NCBI GenBank assembly: GCA_012963885.1
Contig: DTUY01000030.1
Location: 1 to 37,140, forward strand
Origin: Candidatus Poribacteria bacterium
GTDB lineage: Bacteria; Poribacteria; WGA-4E; UBA9662
DNA: 37,140 nucleotides
Reading direction: 5' to 3'
In this document: positions 1 through 7,760 of the stretch, in pieces
Numbering within the stretch: the first letter of the stretch is position 1
Layout of the letters: each line of letters begins with the position of its first letter
Program-made: the position numbers and the translations under genes
Notes under the pieces: model-generated
Told to the model about the DNA's origin: nothing
The model's input: the letters and a program-made list of their open reading frames with translations, nothing else
Databases searched by the model: none

Positions 1-324
1 CCCGACAAGGATCGTGTGCTGACCCTCACCGCGGACCAAGGAAAGGAGTTTGCCTGCTATGAGAAAGTGGCCAAGGCACTGGAGTGCGACTACTATTTTG
101 CTCCTCCGTACTCCTGTTGGCAGCCTGGACTGAACGAGAACACCAATGGTTTGATCCGTCAGTTCTTGCCCAAGAAGAGCCGGTTTGAGGAGGTTACGGA
201 GAGATCAGTAAAGAGAGTCAAGGGGTTGCTTAACAGGAGGCCCAGAAAGAGCCTTGGATACGAAACGCCTACAGAGCTGTTTTTGGGGAAATCATTGGGA
301 GCGAATTTTGCGTTTCAGAGTTGA
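1..324 (+). CDS. IS30-family transposase, C-terminal part (5' end outside window)
   Basis: The reading frame is open from the first base, so this is the 3' end of a longer gene. It encodes the C-terminal half of a DDE (rve-type) transposase core. The stretch TADQGKEF carries the second catalytic Asp, and GLNENTNGLIRQF carries the conserved Glu typical of IS30-family enzymes. The end, RPRKSLGYETPTELF, is also typical of the family. The enzyme would cut and join the ends of its own element. The stop codon lies only a few bases before the 3' end of the convergent ppdK, so the right inverted repeat of the element should fall at about 305-340. The left half and the other end of the element are not in the window. 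By eye it is more GC-rich than the genes beside it, which fits a mobile origin. The family call is confident; whether the copy is intact cannot be judged. Confidence 0.9.
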   Translation, partial: PDKDRVLTLTADQGKEFACYEKVAKALECDYYFAPPYSCWQPGLNENTNGLIRQFLPKKSRFEEVTERSVKRVKGLLNRRPRKSLGYETPTELFLGKSLGANFAFQS

Positions 325-3045
325 ATTCCGCCCTTGGATTACAGCATGTGCTGCAGCCAGACGCGCAATTGGTACCCGGAACGGCGAGCAGGAAACATAG
401 TCCATACCAACATTATAGCAGTATATAACAGAATCGAAATCCCCACCGTGCTCACCACAGATGCCAACTTTCAAATCAGGCCTGGTCGAACGGCCTCGCT
501 CAATACCGACTTCGATTAGTTGGCCGACGCCTTCCTGATCGATTGTCTGGAACGGATCATGTTGCAGAACGCCTTGTGAAATGTAGTCCGGCAGGAATCC
601 ACCGACATCGTCACGACTGAATCCAAAACTCATTTGCGTCAGGTCATTAGTACCAAACGAGAAGAACTCGGCCACTTCAGCCACTTCGTTGGCCGTCAGC
701 GCGGCACGAGGAATCTCAATCATAGTACCCACCATGTGAGTGATATGATCGACACCATATTTATCAAGTACTTCCTGATAAACTCGATCGACGACCTTTT
801 TCTGGTTCTTCAACTCGTTAACGTGCGCAAGCACAGGGATCATGATCTCCGGATGAACTTCTTTTCCATCTTGCGTAAGTTCAACGGTGGCTTCTAGAAT
901 CGCACGCACCTGTGTCTCGACAATTTCCGGATAGCTAATACCCAGTCGAACACCACGGTGGCCCATCATAGGGTTGGTTTCATGTAGACCTTCGGCTCGA
1001 CGATTGAATTCATTTAGATCAATACCAAGTTCAGCCACTAGTTTTTCGCGAGCAGCCTGATCATGTGGTACAAACTCGTGAAGCGGTGGATCTAATAAAC
1101 GTATAGTGACTGGGTAACCTGACATCACATCCAAAGTTGCTTTGATGTCCGTCTTCATATACGGATAGAGATCGTCAAGTGCTACTCGACGTTCGTCTTC
1201 AGACGAAGACATAATCATCTTTCGCAGCTTAAAAAGCGGTTCATCAGAACCTTCCCCATAGAACATATGTTCGATACGAAATAGCCCGATACCTTCGGCA
1301 CCAAAGCAGAGTGCGCGCTGCGCATCAGCCGGTGTGTCGGCGTTGGTTCGCACCTTTAGTGTTCTGTACTCGTCGGTATAACCCATCAGCGTAGTGAAAT
1401 CGTTGTTGTGTTCCAAGTCCGGATCAATCAGATCAAGCTGTCCAGCGTAGATGTTGCCAGTCGTACCGTTCAGGGTGATCCAATCTCCTTCTTTTAACGT
1501 TTGGTCACCAACTACCATCTGTTTGTTATCAATGTCAATTCTTAAGTCCCCACAACCAACGATACAGCATTTCCCCCAAGCACGAGCAACAAGCGCAGCG
1601 TGGCTCGTCATTCCACCTCTGGCCGTCAAAATTGCCTCGGCAGCATGCATGCCATGGACGTCTTCTGGACTAGTTTCGTCACGTACTAGAACCACTTTTT
1701 CGCCCAACTCATTACAACGAACAGCTTCGTCCGCCGTAAAAACGATTGTGCCATTAGCTCCACCTGGACCAGCGGGTAGACCTTTGGTTAATAGAGAGGA
1801 AACTTCAGCATCGGGATCCACCATTGGTAGCAGGACTTGCACCAGTGAGTCGGCCGTTACACGGGTCAAGGCCTCTTTCTTGTCAATCAAGCCCTCGTTG
1901 TTCATATCGACAGCTATCTTGACGGCAGCGGCACCATTTCGCTTTCCGGTTCGACACTGGAGCATCCAGAGGCGACCATCTTCAATAGTGAATTCAATAT
2001 CTTGCATGTCGCGGTAGTGTTGTTCAAGTTTCTGCTGAATTTCAATCAGCTCATCGTAACATCGTGAATGGCGAGTTTCGAGTGACTCAATATCTTCATC
2101 GCCTTCGCTTTTCATCAATTCGCTAACAGGAAATGGCGTACGGATTCCTGCCACAACATCTTCACCTTGTGCATTCGGCAACCACTCACCATAGAAAACG
2201 TTATCGCCGGTTGCCGGATTTCGTGTAAAAGCAACACCAGTAGCAGAGTTATCTCCCATGTTTCCGAAAACCATAGCCTGCACGTTGACTGCTGTTCCCC
2301 ACTCGTCTGGAATGTTCTCAATCCGACGATAGGCAATCGCGCGTTTGCCGTTCCAAGATGCAAAGACGGCACCAATGGCACCCCACAGTTGATCGCTAGC
2401 ATCATCTGGAAACGGTGTGCCAAGCACCTCCTCAACTTTTGCCTTGTATTTGTCAACCAATTCTGTCAAATCTTCAGCTGATAGATCTGTGTCGTTTTCA
2501 ACACCGCGGGCCTCTTTAGCTACCTTCAGAAGACGTTCAAGCTGCTGTCGGATACCTTGCCCTTCTTCAGGCTCAAAACCACCCGCTTTTTCCATGACAA
2601 CGTCGGAGTACATGGTGATCAGACGTCGATAGGCATCATAAGCGAAACGTTCGTTTTCAGTTTGCTTGATCAAGCCTCCAATGGTCTTGGTTGTCAACCC
2701 GGCGTTAAGGATAGTTTCCATCATACCAGGCATCGATTGGCGTGCTCCAGATCTAACCGATACCAGAAGAGGATTATCAGGATCGCCAAACGTGCCGCCA
2801 CGGATTTTTCCCATCTTGATAATTGCATCGTTAACTTGCTCTTCAAGCCCATCAGGATAGCCACCATCTAATTCGTAGTAAGTTGTACATATAATGGTTG
2901 GAATAGTAAATCCAGGTGGGACCGGTAGACCAATGTTCGCCATTTCTGCCAAGTTAGCCCCTTTTCCACCAAGTAAGTCTTTCATCGTGGTATTGCCATC
3001 GGCTTCCCTACCACCAAAAAAGTAAACATACTTCATTTCGGACAT
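292..3045 (-). CDS. ppdK: Pyruvate, phosphate dikinase
   Basis: This cytosolic enzyme interconverts pyruvate, ATP and phosphate with phosphoenolpyruvate, AMP and pyrophosphate. The N-terminal ATP-grasp domain begins with the GGKGANLAEM loop near residue 30. The swivelling phosphohistidine domain has GGMTSHAALVAR, with the catalytic His near residue 482. The C-terminal PEP-binding TIM barrel has GICGEHGGD, with the catalytic Cys near residue 863, followed by YVSCSPFRVPIARLAAA. The length of 917 residues is slightly above the usual 870-900. The ATG at 3045 was chosen because GAGGAGG lies 5 bases upstream; a longer TTG start would overlap this ribosome site. The final residues, from about RNSTLK onward, are not family-like and are read from the abutting IS30 element. 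All catalytic parts are intact, so it is probably functional. It lies 73 bp after pafA on the same strand. Confidence 0.95.
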   Translation of the reverse strand: MSEMKYVYFFGGREADGNTTMKDLLGGKGANLAEMANIGLPVPPGFTIPTIICTTYYELDGGYPDGLEEQVNDAIIKMGKIRGGTFGDPDNPLLVSVRSGARQSMPGMMETILNAGLTTKTIGGLIKQTENERFAYDAYRRLITMYSDVVMEKAGGFEPEEGQGIRQQLERLLKVAKEARGVENDTDLSAEDLTELVDKYKAKVEEVLGTPFPDDASDQLWGAIGAVFASWNGKRAIAYRRIENIPDEWGTAVNVQAMVFGNMGDNSATGVAFTRNPATGDNVFYGEWLPNAQGEDVVAGIRTPFPVSELMKSEGDEDIESLETRHSRCYDELIEIQQKLEQHYRDMQDIEFTIEDGRLWMLQCRTGKRNGAAAVKIAVDMNNEGLIDKKEALTRVTADSLVQVLLPMVDPDAEVSSLLTKGLPAGPGGANGTIVFTADEAVRCNELGEKVVLVRDETSPEDVHGMHAAEAILTARGGMTSHAALVARAWGKCCIVGCGDLRIDIDNKQMVVGDQTLKEGDWITLNGTTGNIYAGQLDLIDPDLEHNNDFTTLMGYTDEYRTLKVRTNADTPADAQRALCFGAEGIGLFRIEHMFYGEGSDEPLFKLRKMIMSSSEDERRVALDDLYPYMKTDIKATLDVMSGYPVTIRLLDPPLHEFVPHDQAAREKLVAELGIDLNEFNRRAEGLHETNPMMGHRGVRLGISYPEIVETQVRAILEATVELTQDGKEVHPEIMIPVLAHVNELKNQKKVVDRVYQEVLDKYGVDHITHMVGTMIEIPRAALTANEVAEVAEFFSFGTNDLTQMSFGFSRDDVGGFLPDYISQGVLQHDPFQTIDQEGVGQLIEVGIERGRSTRPDLKVGICGEHGGDFDSVIYCYNVGMDYVSCSPFRVPIARLAAAHAVIQGRNSTLKRKIRSQ
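300..340. mobile_element. Probable right end of the IS30-like element
   Basis: IS30-type elements end a short distance after the transposase stop, which is at 322-324 here. The ppdK reading frame loses family similarity at about 337 and continues into transposase sequence on the opposite strand. The element boundary is therefore placed at about 325-340. The matching left repeat and the target duplication lie outside the window, so the exact end is not proven. Confidence 0.45.
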
Positions 3046-3058
3046 TAAAAGCCTCCTC

Positions 3059-3095
3059 AAAAAAATTAATTGTGGACAACCAATCCGTAATTAAT
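3059..3095 (-). terminator. Possible weak terminator or attenuator between pafA and ppdK
   Basis: Read on the minus strand, ATTAATT and AATTAAT form a 7-bp A/T stem. An inner GGA/TCC stem sits inside a symmetric AC/AC internal loop, and a run of seven T follows. The T-run leads directly into the ppdK ribosome site GAGGAGG. The stem is weak, so partial termination or no effect are both possible. Confidence 0.35.
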
Positions 3096-3118
3096 CTCTA
3101 GCTCAACAACGAATCTGG

Positions 3119-4477
3119 TTAAATCGAATAGATCATCCGGCTAGCTTCTTCGTATTCTGCTTGTAATGGATTGGTTGAAAGGAAGAGTTTTTGGTAGGGT
3201 TCGTATAACTGAATGTAGCTCCAATTTACACCACACATAATTTTCTTTTCGTTAGCAAGCTTTACAAACCGACCTCGGAATTTCGCACGTGTTGTTTCTG
3301 GCGGATTGTGCATGGCATGCTCAATCTGAGCATCAGTGATAATTCGGTCAACCAAATTATCTTTTTCAAGTTTATAATATAACCCAACGTCAGTTCTGAT
3401 ATTATGGTATTGGTAATCAAGCATGGTAATTTTCGGCGAATCCCAATCTATACCTCGGCTACTGGCATAAGTTTCTATCAATCTTCGTTTAATTACCCAA
3501 TCCAACTCACGGTCTAGTTGCCTTGGGTCATCCTGAAGACAGGTTAGAACATGCTCCCAACATTTCATTGTCAGATCTGTTGTTGGATCCGATCCCTCTT
3601 TTTCCAGATATTGCCTAGCTAGATCAAGGTATTCTAACTGCATTTCGACCGCCGACAAACGTCGACCGTTCTCAAGTTCAACCGTTCTTGTGCACGTGAC
3701 ATCATCGGAAATCCGTTGAATTGCGTGAACAGAGTTGCGGAGTGCGAACTGGCGAGTAATAAAATTTGCCTCAATCATTCGCAGGATTATATCGGTCGTA
3801 CCAACTTTGAGCAAGTTGACATATTCCGACATGTTAGAATCACCAACAATCACGTGCAACCGACGATATTTCTCGCGATCCGCGTGTGGCTCGTCTCGAG
3901 TGTTAATAATGCCGCGTGCGGTCGTTGTGGCAATCGAGATTTCTTCGCGAATATGCTCAGCTCGTTGAGATATTGCATATCGACCTCGATTACTTGATTT
4001 TATCTTCCCAGCTCCAGTAAATATTTGACGGGTAACGAAAAAAGGAATAAGTTTTCTAGCCAATTGACGAAAACTGACACGTCGATCCATCAGATAGTTT
4101 TCATGACAACCGTAGGTATTTCCGGGTGTGTCAGTATTGTTTTTAAAGATCGACATCTTTCCTTTGACATTTTCATGTTGCATCCGGCGCTCGGCCGACA
4201 ATAATAACCGTTCTATAATTCGTTCGCCAGCCTTATCATGTGCGATTAGATCAATAACGCTATCACACTCAGGAGTTGCGTATTCTGGATGACAACCAAT
4301 GTCTTGGTAAAACCTCGCGCCATTTTCTAGGAAAACATCAGGATACATCCTTCCATGTATAATTTCACGAAACAAGTACATCACAGCACTCTGAATAGAC
4401 ATTGGTTTACCAACCTGCTGGGTAGATGTGCAGATAATACCGTATTCGCTCTCAAGACCGTAGATTCTACGTTTCAT
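3119..4477 (-). CDS. pafA: Pup-protein ligase (proteasome accessory factor A)
   Basis: PafA uses ATP to join the C-terminal glutamate of Pup to lysines of target proteins, marking them for the proteasome. The glutamine-synthetase-like fold begins with MKRRIYGLESEYG, where the Glu residues of the ESEYG segment match the metal/ATP site. FYQDIGCHPEYATPEC carries the conserved catalytic Asp at residue 59. GNTYGCHENYLMDRR and INTRDEPHAD are further family motifs. The 452-residue length matches PafA of Mycobacterium, and the protein lacks the extra N-terminal loop of Dop. Its ATG overlaps the stop of prcA as ATGA, which implies translational coupling. It is the last clear gene of the proteasome operon. 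It is distinguished from the paralogue Dop at 6246-7760 by the N-terminus (RRIYGLESEYG against IIIGTETEYG). Confidence 0.95.
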   Translation of the reverse strand: MKRRIYGLESEYGIICTSTQQVGKPMSIQSAVMYLFREIIHGRMYPDVFLENGARFYQDIGCHPEYATPECDSVIDLIAHDKAGERIIERLLLSAERRMQHENVKGKMSIFKNNTDTPGNTYGCHENYLMDRRVSFRQLARKLIPFFVTRQIFTGAGKIKSSNRGRYAISQRAEHIREEISIATTTARGIINTRDEPHADREKYRRLHVIVGDSNMSEYVNLLKVGTTDIILRMIEANFITRQFALRNSVHAIQRISDDVTCTRTVELENGRRLSAVEMQLEYLDLARQYLEKEGSDPTTDLTMKCWEHVLTCLQDDPRQLDRELDWVIKRRLIETYASSRGIDWDSPKITMLDYQYHNIRTDVGLYYKLEKDNLVDRIITDAQIEHAMHNPPETTRAKFRGRFVKLANEKKIMCGVNWSYIQLYEPYQKLFLSTNPLQAEYEEASRMIYSI

Positions 4478-5181
4478 GCCAAGATCTCATTTAAATCTTC
4501 ATTGGATAGCCTTCTAAACTTGCGTCTTCCTCTATTGATATCGAGAATCGCAATTTCAACCGTTTCAATGTTCACTTCATAAAGTTCATCGGCTCCGGAA
4601 TCCGTTTCAAGAGACTCAAACGTCTTGATGGCCAGTTCGATAGCGCCTTTCAAATCAAGATTTTCAGAATATGTATCATCAAGAAACTGTGCAATACTAT
4701 TGGCTCGGCCGCCAACCACCGCGTATTTATCCTCTTCCCAAAACGTGCCGTCAAAAGAAAGGTGATAAATCCGATTTTGCAACGAAGGACTTTCTTTGAC
4801 CTCGCAAATCAGTAACTCTACCTCAAGTGGTTTCGACTCAATCTGCCAGAAATTGCCGCCAATGTATTGGGAATACACATTGGTCAACCATTTCGCCGTC
4901 ACATCCTCACGAGTATAAGTTAGTCCTTTAACCTCGGCATCTCGAATACCAACATACCTCAGTGCTTCATACTCACGGTAAAGCCCCGTTGCAGCAAACG
5001 CAATCCGATCATAAATTTCCGATACCTTGAATACTGTTGTCAGAGGATTCTCAGCGACTATCGCCAGCCCATCCTGATATTCGAGGACGATAACCTCTCT
5101 CGCTTTCTCAATTCCCTTCTGAACAAACTCAGACCGATCTTGCACCACCTGCTCTGGTGATACATAATAAGGTGAAGCCAC
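4474..5181 (-). CDS. prcA: 20S proteasome alpha subunit
   Basis: PrcA forms the outer seven-membered rings of the bacterial 20S proteasome, gating substrate entry and docking the Mpa ATPase. The N-terminus MASPYYVSPEQVVQDRSEF closely follows mycobacterial PrcA (PYFISPEQ), the helix that seats on the ring. The alpha-type fold is recognisable from LAIVAENP, IYDRIAFAATG and YSQYIGGNFW. The C-terminus has the alpha signature VEIAILDINRGRRKFRR. There is no N-terminal catalytic Thr, as expected for this subunit. The 235 residues compare with about 248 in Mycobacterium. The start is a GTG with AGGAGG five bases upstream; a nearby ATG is in another frame. It follows prcB after 33 bp and overlaps pafA by four bases. 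Confidence 0.95.
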   Translation of the reverse strand: MASPYYVSPEQVVQDRSEFVQKGIEKAREVIVLEYQDGLAIVAENPLTTVFKVSEIYDRIAFAATGLYREYEALRYVGIRDAEVKGLTYTREDVTAKWLTNVYSQYIGGNFWQIESKPLEVELLICEVKESPSLQNRIYHLSFDGTFWEEDKYAVVGGRANSIAQFLDDTYSENLDLKGAIELAIKTFESLETDSGADELYEVNIETVEIAILDINRGRRKFRRLSNEDLNEILA

Positions 5182-5214
5182 TCATCCCTCCTCTTGACTC
5201 CCATGAATGAGATG

Positions 5215-6024
5215 TTATTTACTCAATTGTTTACTCAATTGTTCAAAAAGATCTGTAAATAAATCCTTAATTTCAGATTCATCAACGTCTTCAACACCGG
5301 AGTGGGTAATCGTCTTTATTGTCGGAAAAATATTACGCAGAAGATCCGGGCCAGCAGTCCCTAAATCTTCATCAGCCGCATCCCATAAAGCCGCAACAAC
5401 TATCTTTAAAATATCCTCACGCGACATATCGGGCCGATAGAGCTTTTTGAGTGAAGATCTTGCATCCTTGCCGCCTGATCCTTCAGCATCATAATCTTCT
5501 TGCTCGTATCGCCCTCCAGCTATGTCATACTTGTAAATATGACCACATTTCCGACTAAGATCATAACCGGCGAATATCGGAATGACAATTAAACCTTGAA
5601 CAGCCAACTGCAGATTCGATCTCAGCATATTAGAGAGATAATTCGCTTTTCCTTCGAGGCTAAGAAATGTACCTTCGATTTTTTCATAAAATTCTACTTG
5701 AACTTGGAAAAGCTTTGCCATCTCTATACATATACTTGCAACCCCAGCCACGGCGATGGCTGAATGCTCGTCGACGTCAAAAACCTTCTGAATACGACGC
5801 TCACCAACTTGAAATCCTGCTGTCGCTTGACGATCACCCGCTATTACCACACCATCTTCATACACAGTGGCGACAATCGTTGTGCCTTCAAGGGCATTTA
5901 AGCCATTATTCCGCCAACTATTAATCAAAGACGGGTCCACATCCAATTTGACTAAATCTGGATACTCTGATTTTAAAATTCCCAAGAAGTTGGAGGTGCT
6001 ATATTGAGATGGTTCAAGCAGCAC
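5215..6024 (-). CDS. prcB: 20S proteasome beta subunit, catalytic
   Basis: PrcB builds the inner rings and carries the proteolytic sites. Residues 1-47 look like a propeptide, cut between Gly47 and Thr48 in LEGTTIVAT, so that Thr48 becomes the N-terminal nucleophile. Relative to that Thr1, Asp17 (GDRQAT) and Lys33 (RRIQKVF) are exactly where active beta subunits have them. GSGGKDARSSLKK supplies the later conserved Ser/Asp region. The enzyme should therefore be active after self-processing. The start is GTG, and its first base is the last base of the pup stop codon. The ribosome site GAGGAGG lies inside the end of pup. The last residues, QLSKQLSK, come from a 12-bp tandem duplication. The length of 269 residues is normal for the family. 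Confidence 0.96.
   Translation of the reverse strand: MLLEPSQYSTSNFLGILKSEYPDLVKLDVDPSLINSWRNNGLNALEGTTIVATVYEDGVVIAGDRQATAGFQVGERRIQKVFDVDEHSAIAVAGVASICIEMAKLFQVQVEFYEKIEGTFLSLEGKANYLSNMLRSNLQLAVQGLIVIPIFAGYDLSRKCGHIYKYDIAGGRYEQEDYDAEGSGGKDARSSLKKLYRPDMSREDILKIVVAALWDAADEDLGTAGPDLLRNIFPTIKTITHSGVEDVDESEIKDLFTDLFEQLSKQLSK
5218..5241. repeat. 12-bp tandem duplication at the end of prcB
   Basis: TTTACTCAATTG occurs twice in a row. On the minus strand it encodes QLSK twice, directly before the prcB stop. It keeps the frame and probably arose by replication slippage. Confidence 0.85.
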
Positions 6025-6233
6025 TATTCGCCTCCTCTTTGGATGTAATTCTCGACAAATTCCTCTGAATCTTCTTCCAAGATTTCATCAATTTCATCTA
6101 GTAACTGATCTAGGTCGTCTTTAATCTCTTCGCCTTTTGTGGTAACTTCATCTTTGGGCTGAGCATTATCAGTATGATTCTGGGTTGGAGTCTCTTTTTG
6201 TTCTTGCTGCTCTCGCTGTTTTTCAGATGCCAT
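6024..6233 (-). CDS. pup: Prokaryotic ubiquitin-like protein Pup
   Basis: Pup is the small, largely disordered tag that PafA attaches to lysines and that Mpa recognises. The 69-residue protein has a Gln/Glu-rich N-terminal half. It then has the Mpa-binding helix region DDLDQLLDEIDEILEED and the conserved end FVENYIQRGGE. Mycobacterial Pup ends in GGQ and must be deamidated by Dop, whereas this one already ends in GGE and should be ready for ligation. The ATG at 6233 was chosen because AAGGAG lies 8 bases upstream; the GTG three codons earlier overlaps that site. The ribosome site overlaps the dop stop, and the pup stop TAG shares a base with the prcB start. The short length and strong motif make the identification secure. 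Confidence 0.96.
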   Translation of the reverse strand: MASEKQREQQEQKETPTQNHTDNAQPKDEVTTKGEEIKDDLDQLLDEIDEILEEDSEEFVENYIQRGGE

Positions 6234-6245
6234 AGTTATCACTCC

Positions 6246-7760
6246 TTATTCGCATTTGGAAGATAGTATCGCTTCCACTAGTTCAGAAGCAGTACAGTTT
6301 TTCAGCAAATCACCCACAAGCTCCTTCGTTCCGAAGTAGGGCCGATCCATTAAAATTTTGTCCAAAGAGGAACTATCGGTACAAAATACCATCGAGTTCC
6401 AGCTTGCACTATGAATTTCACCGGGAAAATTTTTCAAGCAACTCCCACGAAAGTACGCACGTGTATCCGTTGGGGGATCCGTAATCGCACGAACCACTTC
6501 TTCATGACCAACGATTTGATGCACACGTCCATTCTTTTTTAACCTTGCATACAATCCTTTATCAGGACGAATATCATGATATTGCAAATCCATCATCCGC
6601 ACACGTGAGTCAGACCAACTCAAATTATGACGTTCAACAAAAGCATCAATGATACGTTTCTTAATTACCCAATCCAAGTGACAATCAAGCGACATTGGGT
6701 CTGCTTCGAGTTGATCTAAGACAAATGCCCATTTAATCATCACGTCCTCCATTACAGACGTAATCTCATATGGTTGCAGATACTTGTGGGCTAGATCTAG
6801 GTATGAACGTTGGACTTCAATCGGTGTAAAACGGCGACCATCTTCAAGTAAAATATTTCTTTTACAGGTTAGATCGCGTGAAACCATCTGATTCTGCATT
6901 ACTGGATTTACTAAATTGAATTGACTACCGATGATCCCTTTCTCAATCAGCTTTAATGCTATCGCAGTTATACCAACTTTCAAGTAAATCGAAAACTCCG
7001 ACATATTGGAATCACCAACGATCACATGGAAGCGACGATAGTGTTTCTCATCAGCATGTGGCTCGTCGCGCGTATTGATAATTGGACGTGCCACCATCGT
7101 ACTCAATCCGACTTCAGTTTCAAAAAAATCAGCACGTTGGGTAATTTGGAACTTAGCAGGTTCCGCCCCATTTTCCGAACCAACTTTTCCGGCTCCAGTA
7201 ATAATCTGACGGGTGACAAAAAATGGTATCATCCCTTCAGCAATATCATCAAACCCAATCTGGCGCGACATCAGATAATTTTCATGACCACCATAACTAT
7301 GTCCCTTATAGTCAGTATTATTTTTATAAATGATGATTTCCTGTTCGGCGGGCAAGACTTCCTCTGCAGCTATACGGGAGAGATGCAGAATTAAATCACC
7401 AGCTTTTTCGTAAATAACTACATCTCTAGCATTTGTGCATTCGGGTGTACAATATTCCGGATGAGCATGGTCCACATAGTATCGCCCACCATTAAACAGA
7501 ATATCGTTGATGATGGTATTTTCTTCTTTATCTGGTTTTTGATTTTCACCTTCGGAAATGAATCCTCTCGCATCGACTAAAGGGCTTTCCTGATCATAAT
7601 CCCAAGTAATTTTTTTCAGATTGTTATCTTTGTAGATGTTGACAACTAGGGTTGAAACAGCAACCGGATCCTGTTCCGATACGTTTTTGATGGCGATTCC
7701 GTATTCAGTTTCCGTTCCGATAATAATTGGTGTATCCACTGGGTTAGAGATATGCACCAC
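6246..7760 (-). CDS. dop: Depupylase / deamidase of Pup
   Basis: Dop is the PafA paralogue that removes Pup from proteins and, where Pup ends in Gln, deamidates it. The N-terminus IIIGTETEYGI is Dop-type. A segment at about residues 40-80 containing WDYDQESPLVDARGF matches the Dop-specific loop region that PafA lacks. YYVDHAHPEYCTPEC carries the conserved catalytic Asp at residue 97. GHSYGGHENYLMSRQ and INTRDEPHADEKHYRRFH follow. The 504-residue length is normal. Because Pup here ends in Glu, the deamidase activity should be dispensable and depupylation would be the main role; this is an inference. Two adjacent GTG codons (7760 and 7757) could start translation. Either lies inside the 3' end of mpa, a 14- to 17-bp overlap suggesting coupling. 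Confidence 0.95.
   Translation of the reverse strand: MVHISNPVDTPIIIGTETEYGIAIKNVSEQDPVAVSTLVVNIYKDNNLKKITWDYDQESPLVDARGFISEGENQKPDKEENTIINDILFNGGRYYVDHAHPEYCTPECTNARDVVIYEKAGDLILHLSRIAAEEVLPAEQEIIIYKNNTDYKGHSYGGHENYLMSRQIGFDDIAEGMIPFFVTRQIITGAGKVGSENGAEPAKFQITQRADFFETEVGLSTMVARPIINTRDEPHADEKHYRRFHVIVGDSNMSEFSIYLKVGITAIALKLIEKGIIGSQFNLVNPVMQNQMVSRDLTCKRNILLEDGRRFTPIEVQRSYLDLAHKYLQPYEITSVMEDVMIKWAFVLDQLEADPMSLDCHLDWVIKKRIIDAFVERHNLSWSDSRVRMMDLQYHDIRPDKGLYARLKKNGRVHQIVGHEEVVRAITDPPTDTRAYFRGSCLKNFPGEIHSASWNSMVFCTDSSSLDKILMDRPYFGTKELVGDLLKNCTASELVEAILSSKCE

Noticed and set aside
1451..2017. Long plus-strand reading frames inside ppdK
   Set aside because: They are antisense shadows of a confidently identified gene, have no ribosome site and no recognisable protein.
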